Below are positions 7,560 to 17,342 of a stretch of 64,000 bases of DNA, piece by piece; within the stretch, counting starts at the first letter, position 1, and each line of letters opens with the position of its first letter. The stretch lies in the NCBI RefSeq assembly GCF_900102015.1, contig NZ_FNAT01000007.1, forward strand, positions 157,364 through 221,363, read 5' to 3'. Position numbers and translations under genes: made by a program. The notes beneath the pieces are model-generated. The model did not search any database. It was given only the letters and a program-made list of their open reading frames with translations, and was not told the origin of the DNA. The DNA comes from Limimaricola pyoseonensis. GTDB lineage: Bacteria > Pseudomonadota > Alphaproteobacteria > Rhodobacterales > Rhodobacteraceae.

Positions 7560-10049
7560 TTATTTGTTTGCAGCCGTCAGGCGATAAGCTATCGACTGCA
7601 GGATGATCGCGTTGGTGTTTATGTCGCTATAGTTGGGCATGGCGCGATCGTCCGCTTCATAAATTCCCGGCGAGAACCCCACATCCTGACGCGCATTGGC
7701 GCGCACATGGTCGATCAGTGCCTGACTATAGGGGTGCGGGCGCCAAGCCGCCCAGAGGTAGGCCGCTTTGCTGCTGATCACCGCGTTGGCGGCGCCGAAC
7801 TCCTGAGAGCGATGCCGGGCATGTCCGCTGACCGTGTCAGTGGCCCAGCGACGGTCCTCCGCGTCGAGTTGCAGTCCCGAGTAGAGGAACCAGGGTGCAC
7901 GATCGATCGGGCATTCGGAGACGCATTTCAGTCGCCCGGTCGTCTCGTATTCCTCGAGTTGTGCGCCAAACAGCACGTCTGCAAGGTAGGCGCTCTCGGG
8001 CGACATGCCGAGTTCAATGGCCTCGAGCAGCAGGGGTTCGGCGCCCAGGGGCCCGATCAAACCCGAGACCTCGAGCAGCGCCATCTGACCGTCGGCGCGC
8101 GAGCGGCCCGTCAGGACCTCGTAGGGCGAGCGGGCATCGAACCCCCACACCCGGAAGGCCTGAGCCGCGTAGTGCGCGCAATGCGAGCGATAGGAGCTAT
8201 GGAACAGCCCGTCGGTCACGTTCTGGATTTCGCCCGCCTGGATGATGTCGCCCAGATCATAGCCCCGCACGATCTCCATCGGCCGCGCTCCGGCCGAGGG
8301 GTGGTTCTCGAGCGCGTAGAGCGCGGCCAGCAGCCGGCCGGCATCACAGGCATCGAAGTCCTTCGTGCCCCATCGGGCGCGATCGGTGCGGATCCAGCCC
8401 TGCGGCAGCAGCCTGCCCTTGAAACGCCGGCCGACGATCTGGGGCAGGATACGGCCGCTGCGCGCCCGGAACTCGGCGCGCCCGATCAGGCCGAGATCAT
8501 GCGAGGCGATGAGCGCGTTGATGTGGCTACCCACGTCCCACATGGTGACCGCCTCGTGCAGCCGCCGCCCGGCCGGTCCATCATAGGCGGTGGCGGGACA
8601 GAGTCCCGTGGCGGGATGAGTCCACCTCTCGAAGTAGCGCCAGGCCCGTCTCGCATCTTCGAGCAAGGCGGCACGCTCTTCAGGCGCGATCTCTCCCGCT
8701 GGCTGTCTGATTGCTGCGGAATAGTGCTCGGTGCGCCGGTGGTGACCGATGTAGGGGCTTTGCGGCAGCATGCGGGCCACGGCCTCCGGCATCGACGCCA
8801 GATGCAGCCCCGGCCTGTCACCCAGTTTCTGCAGGCTCCGCAGAAGGACGGTCCTGTGTGCCTCGTGCTCCAGGCCATCCGTGTCGACCACCAAGACCGT
8901 ATCCTCGAGATCGTGCGCAAGGTGCTCGAGCTCGAAGACCTGCTCGGGCCGTGTCAGGGTCGTGGCCGGCAGAACCAGTCGGTTGTCTTCGCTTAGACCT
9001 CTGAACCCGGATGGACCCGCGCGCAACTCGATGGTCCGGCTGGTGCGTGACCGGCCCTCGGTCAAGCGCTCGACCCGTCCAACGCGTGCCGGCGCGATGG
9101 ACGGGTCGACCTCGAGTTCGGCGATGACAGTGCCCTCACCGCGATCGCGCTTGAGGCTGTAGCCATGCGGAATGCCGGCGGCTGACAGCTGCTTACCCAG
9201 CGTGAGGAATGCCTCGCTCGTCTCGGAGTTGGTCAGCAGGTGTAGGACGAAGTCCCGGCGGTATCCGAAGTCGTCGCGTAGCTGCGCCTCCGACAGCGTC
9301 AGGTGCGACAGGCCGCGGTGCAACTCGGCCGCGAGCGCTTGGCTGGCGAAGACAGCGGCTTCGGCCGCAAGCTGTGCCGGGCTCTGGCGATCGAGATCCG
9401 TCATCGACAGCGTCCAGAGGGCCTGGCTCTGTTCCGCCGGGATCTGCCAGTAGAGCGAACGCGCCTCGCCCAGGTCGATCCGTTCTCCGCCGAGAAAGCG
9501 CACGGTGCCATCCGGCCAGCGCTCACTGCGCACTGTTCGGCTTCTCTCGGCGAGCAGGAGCACGGTGCGCAGGCCCGCCCCGCGCAGGCCCTGTGGGGAT
9601 TGCGCGAGGGCCGGGCTGTCGCAGGCGATCGAAGTAAGCCTTGCTTCGTTTTCCGCTCCCCCGAGCAGTCCTTTCAGGCGCGCGACGGCCTCGGCGGCCC
9701 GGCGCGCCTGGAAGTAGCTCGACAGCGTGGCCAGCTCGCTGATATGTGGCGCGATTTCGATCAGACCCGGTGCGGTCCGTGTCATGTCCGCCAGAACCTC
9801 GGCCACGGGGCTGTCGGCCGTCAAAACCCCATGCTCCGGCGCGTCGAGCGTCACTAGGCAGGTGACCGGAAGGCCGTGGCGCTCAAACGCCGACAATACC
9901 GCCCGCAGCGCCTCGGGCGATGTGCCCGCCGCGATGTCCCGCAGGACGGTATAGCTCGGCATCGCGGCGGGGATTGCCCAGCCTGGGCGTGGCCCGAACC
10001 CTGCCAGAACGACGCCCGCTCCCTTCAGGAGGTCGCGGCGGCCGATCAT
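7560..10049 (-). CDS. TAT-exported DUF3131 protein (polysaccharide-associated)
   Basis: An 829 aa protein. The N-terminus GRRDLLKGAGVVLAGFG is a twin-arginine signal. Residues about 460-820 resemble DUF3131, a glucoamylase-like all-helical barrel, with MWDVGSHINALI (503-514) and DFDACDAGRLLAAL (564-577). Residues 30-430 look like a polysaccharide-deacetylase-type TIM barrel without an obvious metal triad. The ATG overlaps the stop of the upstream synthase gene (ATGA at 10049-10046), so the two are co-transcribed. A role in trimming or export of the polymer made by that synthase is inferred; a catalytic residue cannot be assigned. The next gene on the left is the repeated module. Confidence 0.7.
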   Translation of the reverse strand: MIGRRDLLKGAGVVLAGFGPRPGWAIPAAMPSYTVLRDIAAGTSPEALRAVLSAFERHGLPVTCLVTLDAPEHGVLTADSPVAEVLADMTRTAPGLIEIAPHISELATLSSYFQARRAAEAVARLKGLLGGAENEARLTSIACDSPALAQSPQGLRGAGLRTVLLLAERSRTVRSERWPDGTVRFLGGERIDLGEARSLYWQIPAEQSQALWTLSMTDLDRQSPAQLAAEAAVFASQALAAELHRGLSHLTLSEAQLRDDFGYRRDFVLHLLTNSETSEAFLTLGKQLSAAGIPHGYSLKRDRGEGTVIAELEVDPSIAPARVGRVERLTEGRSRTSRTIELRAGPSGFRGLSEDNRLVLPATTLTRPEQVFELEHLAHDLEDTVLVVDTDGLEHEAHRTVLLRSLQKLGDRPGLHLASMPEAVARMLPQSPYIGHHRRTEHYSAAIRQPAGEIAPEERAALLEDARRAWRYFERWTHPATGLCPATAYDGPAGRRLHEAVTMWDVGSHINALIASHDLGLIGRAEFRARSGRILPQIVGRRFKGRLLPQGWIRTDRARWGTKDFDACDAGRLLAALYALENHPSAGARPMEIVRGYDLGDIIQAGEIQNVTDGLFHSSYRSHCAHYAAQAFRVWGFDARSPYEVLTGRSRADGQMALLEVSGLIGPLGAEPLLLEAIELGMSPESAYLADVLFGAQLEEYETTGRLKCVSECPIDRAPWFLYSGLQLDAEDRRWATDTVSGHARHRSQEFGAANAVISSKAAYLWAAWRPHPYSQALIDHVRANARQDVGFSPGIYEADDRAMPNYSDINTNAIILQSIAYRLTAANK

Positions 10050-13000
10050 GCTCGGCGCAGGCCTGCGATCAGCATGCTGCCCTCTCTTTGCATCCGTCCC
10101 CATTTCGCCAGACGTCCCGAGGCTGCGCGCCCCAAGGCCCGGTAGACGCAGTAGTAGAGGATCGGACGGTAAATGAGGCGCTGAAGCGGCAAGAGCAGGA
10201 GCAACCGGCGGCTCTCGGAGGGATCGAAGCGGAACGCCGCGGCCGCCATCGCCACCTCGAGAAGCGGCAGCAGCGCATACCCCCCGATCAGCGCCATGGA
10301 CGAGGCCTGCACGGTCCCGTCCGACTGCAACCAGCTCCACAGGTGGATCACCAAAAAGGCATCGGCAAGCGGGGCCAGCAAGGGCAGCAGGTAGCCAGAG
10401 AGCGCGAGATCGGGCAGCGTCATCACCCCGAGCGCCGGTCCATCCCGCCAGGCGCCGCGATGCTTCCAGCTCGCCTGCAACATGCCCAGCGACCAGCGCA
10501 GTCGCTGGGTCATGAGCTGCGAAAGGCTGGAAGGCGCCTCTGTGGTGACAATCGCGTTTTCGTCGTAGACCACCCGGTAGCCCGAGCGGATCACCGACAT
10601 CGTCAGGTCGGCATCCTCGGCCAGCGTCTCGGACGAGTAGATCCCGGCCTCGAGCACGGCCGTGGCCCGCCAGGCTCCGAGCGCGCCCGGAACGACCGGC
10701 ATGGCGTTGAAGCGCTCGCGTGCACGCCGCTCGATCCCCTGAGCCGTGATGTATTCCAGGGCCTGCAGCCCGGTGAGCCAATTGGTGCGGTTGCCCACCA
10801 CCACCTTGCCGGAGACGGCGCCCACTTCGGGGTCCCGGAAGTGCCGCGCCAGGCGAGCGACGGCATAGGGATCCACCTGGCTGTCGGCATCGAGGCAGAC
10901 GAAGATCTCGGCGTTGCTCTCGGCGATGGCGGTGTTCAGAGCGCTGGCCTTGCCGCCATTGGCCTGGCGGATGACTTGCAGCCGCGGGTCGGCGCTGGCC
11001 GCCCGCGCGATCTCGGCGGTGCCGTCGGTCGAGCCATCGTCGACCACGATGACCTCAAGGCGGTCATAGGCGCTGGCCAGGGCGCTCGAGACGCATTGCG
11101 TGATGACCCGCGCCTCGTTGTAGGCGGGGACGACGATGGCCACGGTGGGACTATCGCCGGCGGACAGAAGGGGCGCCACATGTCGGCGTCGCAGCCGCGC
11201 AGCCACCAGCAGGAGGACCGATCGCGAAACGCCGATCGCGAAGGTGGTCCAGAAGCCCACGGCCAGGATGGTCCAGCCATTGCCGAGCACCTGGAACGAG
11301 AGCCCGTGCAGCGAGTGCGACAGCGCGGGCGCGGTCGGCATCAGCGTATAAGCGGGCGTGTTCAGAAGACCGGCCAAGGTCGTGAACTCGTAGCCCTGCG
11401 CACGCAGTCGGTCGATGATCATGGGCACCGCCGCGACGGTGACGCTCTTGTCGCCGCCGCTGTCATGCAGGAGCACCACGTTGCCCGCACCCTGGGCGAT
11501 CTGTGCGATCACTTCGTCGGTCAGCGCCTCGGGCGAGCTTGCTGTCCAGTCCCAAGGCACCACCTCGATACCCGCGATCACGTAGCCCGCCTCGTGCAAG
11601 GGGCGCAGCGTCGCGAGTTCCGCGGGATGGATCGGCCCGCCGCTGCGCATGTAGGGCTCGCGGTAGAGCCGGGCCGAGACCCCGCTGGCGGTTCCGATGG
11701 CGAGCTGCGTCGAGTTGATCTCCAGCCGGGCACGGGTCTCCGAGATCGCGCTCATCTTCGGGTGCCAGTAGCTATGCGAGCCGATCTCGTGGCCCTCTCT
11801 CAGGATGCGCCGCAGGATCTGGGGTGACTGCGCGACGCTCTGGCCCAACACGAAGAAGGAAGCCGGGACGCCTTTCTCCTTCAGCGCGTCAAGAATCGCG
11901 GGCGTGTGCCTGGGATCGGGGCCGTCGTCGAAGGTCAGGACAATCTGGTCGGGCCGGCCGCGACCGTAGAGCTCAACAAGTGCGGCCCGTGGCAAAACCT
12001 TGTAATCGAACTCCGTGATCTCGTTCGAGACCGGGTCGCGCGTGATCTGGCGCACACCGTGCCGGGCGACAGGCCCCGGGCGCACGAAGGGGCCTTCGCC
12101 CAGCTGGTGGACATAGCTATCGAAGTAGACGCGGGTCAGGGCGGCATCCGATGCGCCCGCGAGACGTGGCCAGATCGCGGGATCCTCGAGGCCCAGTCCC
12201 CAGACCGCCACCGCGGCATCGGACCGGCTCTCGAGTGCGCGCAGTTGGCTGTCGAACGAGGCCAGGTCGAGAAGCCAAGCCCGGACGCGACCGCCAGTCT
12301 CGTCGCGCCAGTTCGCGAAGCTGTTGCCTGCTTCAGGGCTGAACGACATCCGTCCGTCAGCAAGGGCAAGCTCGGTCATCGCATGGGCAAACCCGACCCG
12401 CTCGGGCTGGGCCACCTGCGGATGCCACAGGACGGCGCCTGCGCCGAGCGCTACGACCAGCTGGTCTTCCGGCACGAGCCTTTGCACTCGCCCGATCTCG
12501 GACGCGAACCAATCCCGTCCCGCAAGGGCGGTCGGCGCGGTTCCGATCCAAGGCTCCTGGAATCCCTTGGCGATGACAAAGTCGGCCGTTCGACCGGCAA
12601 TCTGCAGGAGTGCGGCCTCCGTGTTCGCGGGGAAGATGGTGCAGCGCTCCATCCCGTTCGCACGGGTCAGTCGCATCCACTCGCGCAGCAGCGCAGAGCG
12701 CCCGGAGAGCGGAGAGCCCACCAGCGCAGTGAAGTCGAGACAGTAGCCCGGCCAGTCCTGCCGGTGGGCCTCGGCCGCGAGGGCTTCGAACTCGATCTCC
12801 AACTGCCCAGGCGACCGCACGAACGCGGCGAGATAGCCAGGCGTCACGTTCACCACGGGCCAGATGGCCGTGCCACGGGGCGCGGCCTGCGCCATGGGCA
12901 TGCGCGCGGCTTCGGTTTCCATGTCGAGACGCGGCGCATCCTGCAGGACTTCGAGGGTGGCCCACTCGGGCAGCAGCACGTCGATCAGGCCGCAATCGCG

Positions 13001-13402
13001 CTCGAGAGAGAATGGCGCATGGGGCGAGGACGACGGCGCGAAGGCGAAGACCGGACGGCGGGGTTTCGTGCCTGGCTCGGGGCAATCCGTGGACGGCTGG
13101 CTGGCGGGCTGCCAGGCCGCGCCACCCGCATGCGGGCTCGGTGGCTCGAGACCGTGCAAGTGCACATGCGCATCAAGGCCCGGCGGATGAATGGCATCCT
13201 GCGGGGCGCTGACGGATGCGAGGCGGCCGGCGTTCCAGATCTCGATGAAGAACAGCGCAGCCCAGACCGCGAATAAGATCGAGGCGGCCAGCGCCAGCCG
13301 TCGTAGCCAGACGCCACGCTGCGAGTTGGGGGCCGAGAAGACAGCTGCCGGCAGGCCACGCAGGACGCGGGGAACCACGAAATCGGGATTGCGTGCGGGC
13401 AT
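10046..13402 (-). CDS. Trifunctional GH18-like / polysaccharide deacetylase / GT2 synthase
   Basis: A 1118 aa membrane protein. After a membrane segment (residues 34-55), residues about 115-450 resemble the GH18-type domain often fused to such synthases, but no clear DxxDxDxE motif is seen. A NodB deacetylase follows: TFDDGPD (490-496), SHSYWH with metal-binding H543 and H547, REPYM (581-585), LLHDSG (644-649). After a membrane helix near 705-735 comes a processive GT2: DDGSTDGT (788-795), DAD (838-840), EDAD (929-932), QRLRW (966-970), then membrane helices to residue 1080. It should polymerise and de-N-acetylate a beta-linked amino-sugar polymer (chitin, PNAG or similar). It is the first gene of a two-gene operon. 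Confidence 0.85.
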   Translation of the reverse strand: MPARNPDFVVPRVLRGLPAAVFSAPNSQRGVWLRRLALAASILFAVWAALFFIEIWNAGRLASVSAPQDAIHPPGLDAHVHLHGLEPPSPHAGGAAWQPASQPSTDCPEPGTKPRRPVFAFAPSSSPHAPFSLERDCGLIDVLLPEWATLEVLQDAPRLDMETEAARMPMAQAAPRGTAIWPVVNVTPGYLAAFVRSPGQLEIEFEALAAEAHRQDWPGYCLDFTALVGSPLSGRSALLREWMRLTRANGMERCTIFPANTEAALLQIAGRTADFVIAKGFQEPWIGTAPTALAGRDWFASEIGRVQRLVPEDQLVVALGAGAVLWHPQVAQPERVGFAHAMTELALADGRMSFSPEAGNSFANWRDETGGRVRAWLLDLASFDSQLRALESRSDAAVAVWGLGLEDPAIWPRLAGASDAALTRVYFDSYVHQLGEGPFVRPGPVARHGVRQITRDPVSNEITEFDYKVLPRAALVELYGRGRPDQIVLTFDDGPDPRHTPAILDALKEKGVPASFFVLGQSVAQSPQILRRILREGHEIGSHSYWHPKMSAISETRARLEINSTQLAIGTASGVSARLYREPYMRSGGPIHPAELATLRPLHEAGYVIAGIEVVPWDWTASSPEALTDEVIAQIAQGAGNVVLLHDSGGDKSVTVAAVPMIIDRLRAQGYEFTTLAGLLNTPAYTLMPTAPALSHSLHGLSFQVLGNGWTILAVGFWTTFAIGVSRSVLLLVAARLRRRHVAPLLSAGDSPTVAIVVPAYNEARVITQCVSSALASAYDRLEVIVVDDGSTDGTAEIARAASADPRLQVIRQANGGKASALNTAIAESNAEIFVCLDADSQVDPYAVARLARHFRDPEVGAVSGKVVVGNRTNWLTGLQALEYITAQGIERRARERFNAMPVVPGALGAWRATAVLEAGIYSSETLAEDADLTMSVIRSGYRVVYDENAIVTTEAPSSLSQLMTQRLRWSLGMLQASWKHRGAWRDGPALGVMTLPDLALSGYLLPLLAPLADAFLVIHLWSWLQSDGTVQASSMALIGGYALLPLLEVAMAAAAFRFDPSESRRLLLLLPLQRLIYRPILYYCVYRALGRAASGRLAKWGRMQREGSMLIAGLRRA

Positions 13403-13813
13403 GGATGCTCACCGGGATCAGGGCTTGGAAACCAGTTCGCCAAGCCGATCCGAGCGCGCGAGGAGGGAAGGTCCCCGCGTGCCAGGCTCCGCATTCTGCC
13501 GGTCAGTGATCTTGGCGCGAATGTGTCACTGGTAGGGCGTGGATGGGGTGCGGTCCAGCAACGGACATATTTCTGCCGGACTTGGCCAACCAATAGCCAA
13601 GTTCCACCGAGTCCAGCGAAACAGTTTCGGCAATATCAGTGATTTGTGTCGCGGCAGGATCCCGTCCGAAGAGTCTACGAATCGTAGCCCGTGAGAAGGT
13701 GTGTCATGGAGGTAAGCTTGCATTGCACGCACGGAACCGAGCTCTGTCGTCGACAGACCACTTTGCCACCCAGACTTTCTGGGGAGCCAGTCAATCAGGC
13801 GCGCCGTCAAAGC
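13403..13813. other. Gene-free interval upstream of the polysaccharide operon
   Basis: 411 bp between the minus-strand recombinase stop and the start of the polysaccharide operon. Open frames here (for example 13526-13810 minus, 94 codons) show no recognisable protein pattern. The interval must hold the promoter for the minus-strand polysaccharide pair; I see no clear -35/-10 pair. Confidence 0.4.
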
Positions 13814-15199
13814 TTACTGTTCTTTACGGTGCCCCAGCTGCCGACGCGCCGCCAGTTCTCCGGCCATGCTATTCGCTCGGGCGACTTCATTGGAGTCGAG
13901 CAATGAGAAGCGGCTGCGGATCTGGTCCTCGCGATACTGCTCGGCGAGATGGCCATAGGTCGAAGCAACCGTGCGCGTGTCGGCATGGCCGAGCTGCCGT
14001 GCGACGATCTCCAGTGGCACACCCTTCCGGATCAGGTCGCTGGCATAGGTGTGTCGCAGGCCGTGGAAGACGAATGTCGCCGGCAAGCCGGCCCTCGCCG
14101 CCGACAGGCGGAACGGACCGGCGTGCTGACGTCGCCAGACGCGCCCTTTGGCCGACAGCAGCACGTGATCGCGCGGTCCCTTGCCCTCGCAGCAGTGCAG
14201 GAAGAATGCCATGCCTTCGTCGGGCAGGAAGACGAAGCGCCCGGGGCTGCGCTTGAAGGCGGGGACACGCAGACCATAGATCTGATGGGCGACATCCTCG
14301 ACCCGGAGCTGGGCCAGCTCGCCGACGCGGCATCCGCTGTAGAGCGCGGCGAGCACCAGATCGCGCAGGGCCGGCGGGCACGCGGCGAGCAAGCGACGGC
14401 ACTCATTCCGATCGAGGAAGATGCGGCGCGGCGTGTGGTTGACCGGCATTCGGTGAAGACAGCGCCAAGTCCGCTCGCTGTCGAGATACCCGTTCTCCCA
14501 GGCCATGCGGAAAGCCATCCTCAGGATAGTCACAAGCGAGTTGAAAGTCCGCTTGCGACGTCGGAGGTCCTCCGCGGTCAGGTCGCACAGCCGGACCTTC
14601 GGACGCTCGCGCTGGAAGCCGAACTTCGGCGGTCGCTCGAGAACCCTGTGCGCCAGGCGGCGCAGGTGCCACGTGGTGAGCGCGTTGACCGGCACGAAGA
14701 GCAAGTCGGTCGCGAGGTGATAGTTGATCAGTGCGAGGTTGTTGTAGTGCCCCCCGGGCGACCGCGCGATCCGGGTCCAGGCGGTGTAGTCGGCCAGCGC
14801 ATGGCCAACGGTATAGACCTCGCCGAGCGGACAGAAGTTCACTGACGTCGTGCGTCCGACAGGCTTAGATCGGTTGGCCGCCCGCACGACTTCCGGCTCG
14901 GCAAACCAGTCCTGCGCGCGACGGAGCGCCTCTCCGAAGGCCATGACGCCCTTGCCGGTGTCGAGCGCGGGGCCGAGGGCTTTCTGCCTGTAGAGCCGGT
15001 CGGTAGTAAGGTAGCGGGCCGTCCAAGTGCAGACCATGGCATGGGGGCGATAGATGCCCAGATGGCGCGAGGTCGCGATGTGCCACCAGTAGGGTGTTTC
15101 GCGAAAGGGGAGGGTCTCGATCGCGACCCGCTGCGCGAATGGACAGTCGCGCGTCGGGTCCGATCTGGCAAGCACAGGTGTCGATGACAATGCCGGCAT
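13814..15199 (-). CDS. Tyrosine recombinase / phage-type integrase
   Basis: A 461 aa site-specific recombinase. The catalytic set is complete: R291 in GCRVGEL, K316 in FKRSPG, H379 and R382 in HGLRH, H405 in LGHAD, and the nucleophile Y415 in STYGH. The N-terminal 250 residues include an unusual extra region before the core-binding domain (a usual integrase is 320-420 aa). It probably moved the segment carrying the polysaccharide genes or the neighbouring replication-like gene at 15775. It is one of two distinct integrases in the island; the other lies at 21302, so nested or successive insertions are likely. Confidence 0.9.
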   Translation of the reverse strand: MPALSSTPVLARSDPTRDCPFAQRVAIETLPFRETPYWWHIATSRHLGIYRPHAMVCTWTARYLTTDRLYRQKALGPALDTGKGVMAFGEALRRAQDWFAEPEVVRAANRSKPVGRTTSVNFCPLGEVYTVGHALADYTAWTRIARSPGGHYNNLALINYHLATDLLFVPVNALTTWHLRRLAHRVLERPPKFGFQRERPKVRLCDLTAEDLRRRKRTFNSLVTILRMAFRMAWENGYLDSERTWRCLHRMPVNHTPRRIFLDRNECRRLLAACPPALRDLVLAALYSGCRVGELAQLRVEDVAHQIYGLRVPAFKRSPGRFVFLPDEGMAFFLHCCEGKGPRDHVLLSAKGRVWRRQHAGPFRLSAARAGLPATFVFHGLRHTYASDLIRKGVPLEIVARQLGHADTRTVASTYGHLAEQYREDQIRSRFSLLDSNEVARANSMAGELAARRQLGHRKEQ

Positions 15200-15259
15200 G
15201 GGTTCGCCTCCGAAGGGGCGTTAACAGGTCATTGATATCCTGCTGTCTAACATGGCGGC

Positions 15260-15568
15260 ATGGAAAGCGCCGATCACCTGCCTTTGGCCCAATGCCGCTC
15301 CGTTCTTGTGCATGCGGGTAGCGGCCCTATCCGCTATGGGCTGTTTGCTCCACAAGTCATCGAATGGATTTTTCAACAACCGCGTTTGCGATGGCTGGTC
15401 TTTGAGAGATTTGCATGCCTCGACGAAAGGGCGGAGGTGATCGCAACTAAAGCAGATAGTCTTGCAAATGCCTCTGCTCGACGAATCTGTTATTGGGGTA
15501 GGAGCGTATTTTCTGATGAAGTCCGGGTCGGTGGTCGTGGTGTCGATTTATTGCTGTTGATCAAGTGA
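15260..15568 (+). CDS. Possible small protein of unknown function
   Basis: An open frame of 102 codons within the 575 bp between the recombinase start and the gene at 15775. It has no recognised domain and no clear ribosome binding site; the translation has ordinary composition (EWIFQQPRLRWLVFERFACL). The surrounding DNA is poorer in GC than the flanks, so an open frame of this length is not strong evidence. It may instead be non-coding DNA of an element end. Confidence 0.25.
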   Translation: MESADHLPLAQCRSVLVHAGSGPIRYGLFAPQVIEWIFQQPRLRWLVFERFACLDERAEVIATKADSLANASARRICYWGRSVFSDEVRVGGRGVDLLLLIK

Positions 15569-15774
15569 TGGAATTCATCGAAGAAAATTTCGTTCCTTCG
15601 CTGATTGCTGCAAGTCTAAGTAGGAATTTTTCTTGAGACTTCCCTCTACTTGAGGTTTGCAAGGTTGTGCGTTCTTGCACTTTCCTCAGTAGGAACGCCC
15701 CTATGGAAGGGCCTTGATTTTTCTAGGACTTTGTGCCCTGACTGCCTCGCAACTCCAAGGCGGATGAGGTGCAT

Positions 15775-17169
15775 ATGGCTGGCGGCACGTCGACATATTT
15801 GCAGTTCCCCCTTCATTTCGCGCATCCCTACAACTGGCCAGAAGAGCTCGATCCGCCAAGCATTAGCTACCGGCGGCAGCCATGTTCCCTGACCCAGCGT
15901 CGGTTCGAGGGTCGCGACGAGTTAATCCCGCAGGTCGACCTCAATCTCTTCGATGCTCACGCCGTGCTTGACTGGGTGCAGCTGAAGTTCTTCCTCACCA
16001 AGAAGCGGCAAGCGCGCAACGTCGCCCGCACAGTCAATGATGTGCTGCGGGCACAGGGCGAGCGCGGGAACGCTTTTGTTGCGGGACCGAACGAGCGCAC
16101 TCCCTACGTCGGCCACGAGTTCTATCTCCGGCTGCAGGACCCGACGCCTCGAACTCTGGCGCTGACCCTCTCCGCTGTGCGAGACAAATATCTGCGCGAG
16201 GAGTTTGCCGGCACGGTCTTCTTCATCGATGCGGTCGAGGTGTCCGTCGACTTCTACGTCAAGAACCCCTTGGACATGGAGAAGTCCCGTTGCGACCTGT
16301 TGCGCTGGCAGATGGTCGATCTTCTGCGCCGGCATCTGCGGCTACCGCCCGACTACACTGCGCAGCCTCGAGCACGCCCGCGGGTGAAATTTGCCGAAGC
16401 CCAACCTGTGGCGTCCCTAGTGAACAGCAGGCCTCCAACATGGACGAAGACGCTGGTCGACCCGATCCTCGCCTTGGACCTGCCGCGCCGTGCTTCGACG
16501 GTGTTTCATCCCACTGCGTATAGCCCGCCGGTGATCGATGGCACCTACTATGCTGGCCCGAAGGAGGGGCCGGTGCTGGTCAGGATCATGAACAAGGAAA
16601 CCAACCGACGCGACAATGCCGCGAAGACCTTTGACCCCCTCGACGACGAGGCCAAGCGCGCCCGTCTAGAGGTCATGATCAAGAACGGTCATCCAGGGCT
16701 TGGAGCGTTCACGGTTCTCCACTCGATCGGCGAGGTAGGAGACCTCTACGACTTTGAATTTCAGGCGCTGCGATCAGGAATGTTCGAGTTCTTTCTGCCG
16801 ACGCTGCGGCCAGAGCTGGCCAGTCTGGATCTCGGCTTGAAGGGTCATATTAGCGAGGTGGACGCCTTCGAGAAGGGAGGCGTCTACGCGTTGCACCGGC
16901 TCCACGAGGGAGAGAACGAACTCCTTCGGGAGCGTCGTAAACACCGCATGATCTCGGAGATGCCGGCTAAGCTTCGCAAGCATGGTTTCCTGCGTTCGTT
17001 CAAGGCGCTGAACCACAAGATCGACCACGCGCTTATAGCGCTTGCTAGACGTTGGGGCAGGGAGGCCCTGCTGTGGGAGCTTCGTGACGCTGGCCTGAGC
17101 TCTGCTGTCACGGTAGAGACACGCCCCTCTGGAAAGAGCTTGGCGGTACGCTCTACCTACAGTCATTAG
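15775..17169 (+). CDS. Unknown protein, faintly like phage replication initiation factors
   Basis: A 464 aa protein not firmly recognised. Several features recall the RstA / filamentous-phage replication initiation factor pattern: LFDAHAVLDWVQLKFF (58-73), VEVSVDFYVK (154-163), GTYYAGPKEG (256-265) followed by VRIMNKETNRRD (269-280) and RARLEVMIK (295-303). In that family a Y-x-G-x-K, a K-E pair and an R-x-E come in this order. The C-terminus is basic and could bind DNA. ATG 15775 is used because GAGG lies 5-8 nt upstream; an in-frame GTG at 15769 is possible. It sits next to a recombinase in a mobile segment, which fits a replication or maintenance role. Confidence 0.45.
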   Translation: MAGGTSTYLQFPLHFAHPYNWPEELDPPSISYRRQPCSLTQRRFEGRDELIPQVDLNLFDAHAVLDWVQLKFFLTKKRQARNVARTVNDVLRAQGERGNAFVAGPNERTPYVGHEFYLRLQDPTPRTLALTLSAVRDKYLREEFAGTVFFIDAVEVSVDFYVKNPLDMEKSRCDLLRWQMVDLLRRHLRLPPDYTAQPRARPRVKFAEAQPVASLVNSRPPTWTKTLVDPILALDLPRRASTVFHPTAYSPPVIDGTYYAGPKEGPVLVRIMNKETNRRDNAAKTFDPLDDEAKRARLEVMIKNGHPGLGAFTVLHSIGEVGDLYDFEFQALRSGMFEFFLPTLRPELASLDLGLKGHISEVDAFEKGGVYALHRLHEGENELLRERRKHRMISEMPAKLRKHGFLRSFKALNHKIDHALIALARRWGREALLWELRDAGLSSAVTVETRPSGKSLAVRSTYSH

Positions 17170-17342
17170 GCCAACCATCTATCTACATGCGAGAAGGTTG
17201 GCCACAGCAGCTCCCATAATGCTGTATAGGTAGGCTTTGCGCTGCTTCTGGGGCCGCATGAGGCGCTGGCAGGTTACAAGTACTCGCGTTGAAAAAAAGT
17301 TGGCCAGATTCTCGCTCGACTTACCCCTTCGACCATGCCGAC

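Noticed and set aside
13526..13810. 94-codon minus-strand frame as a transposase or recombinase remnant
   Set aside because: No catalytic motif or convincing similarity by eye.
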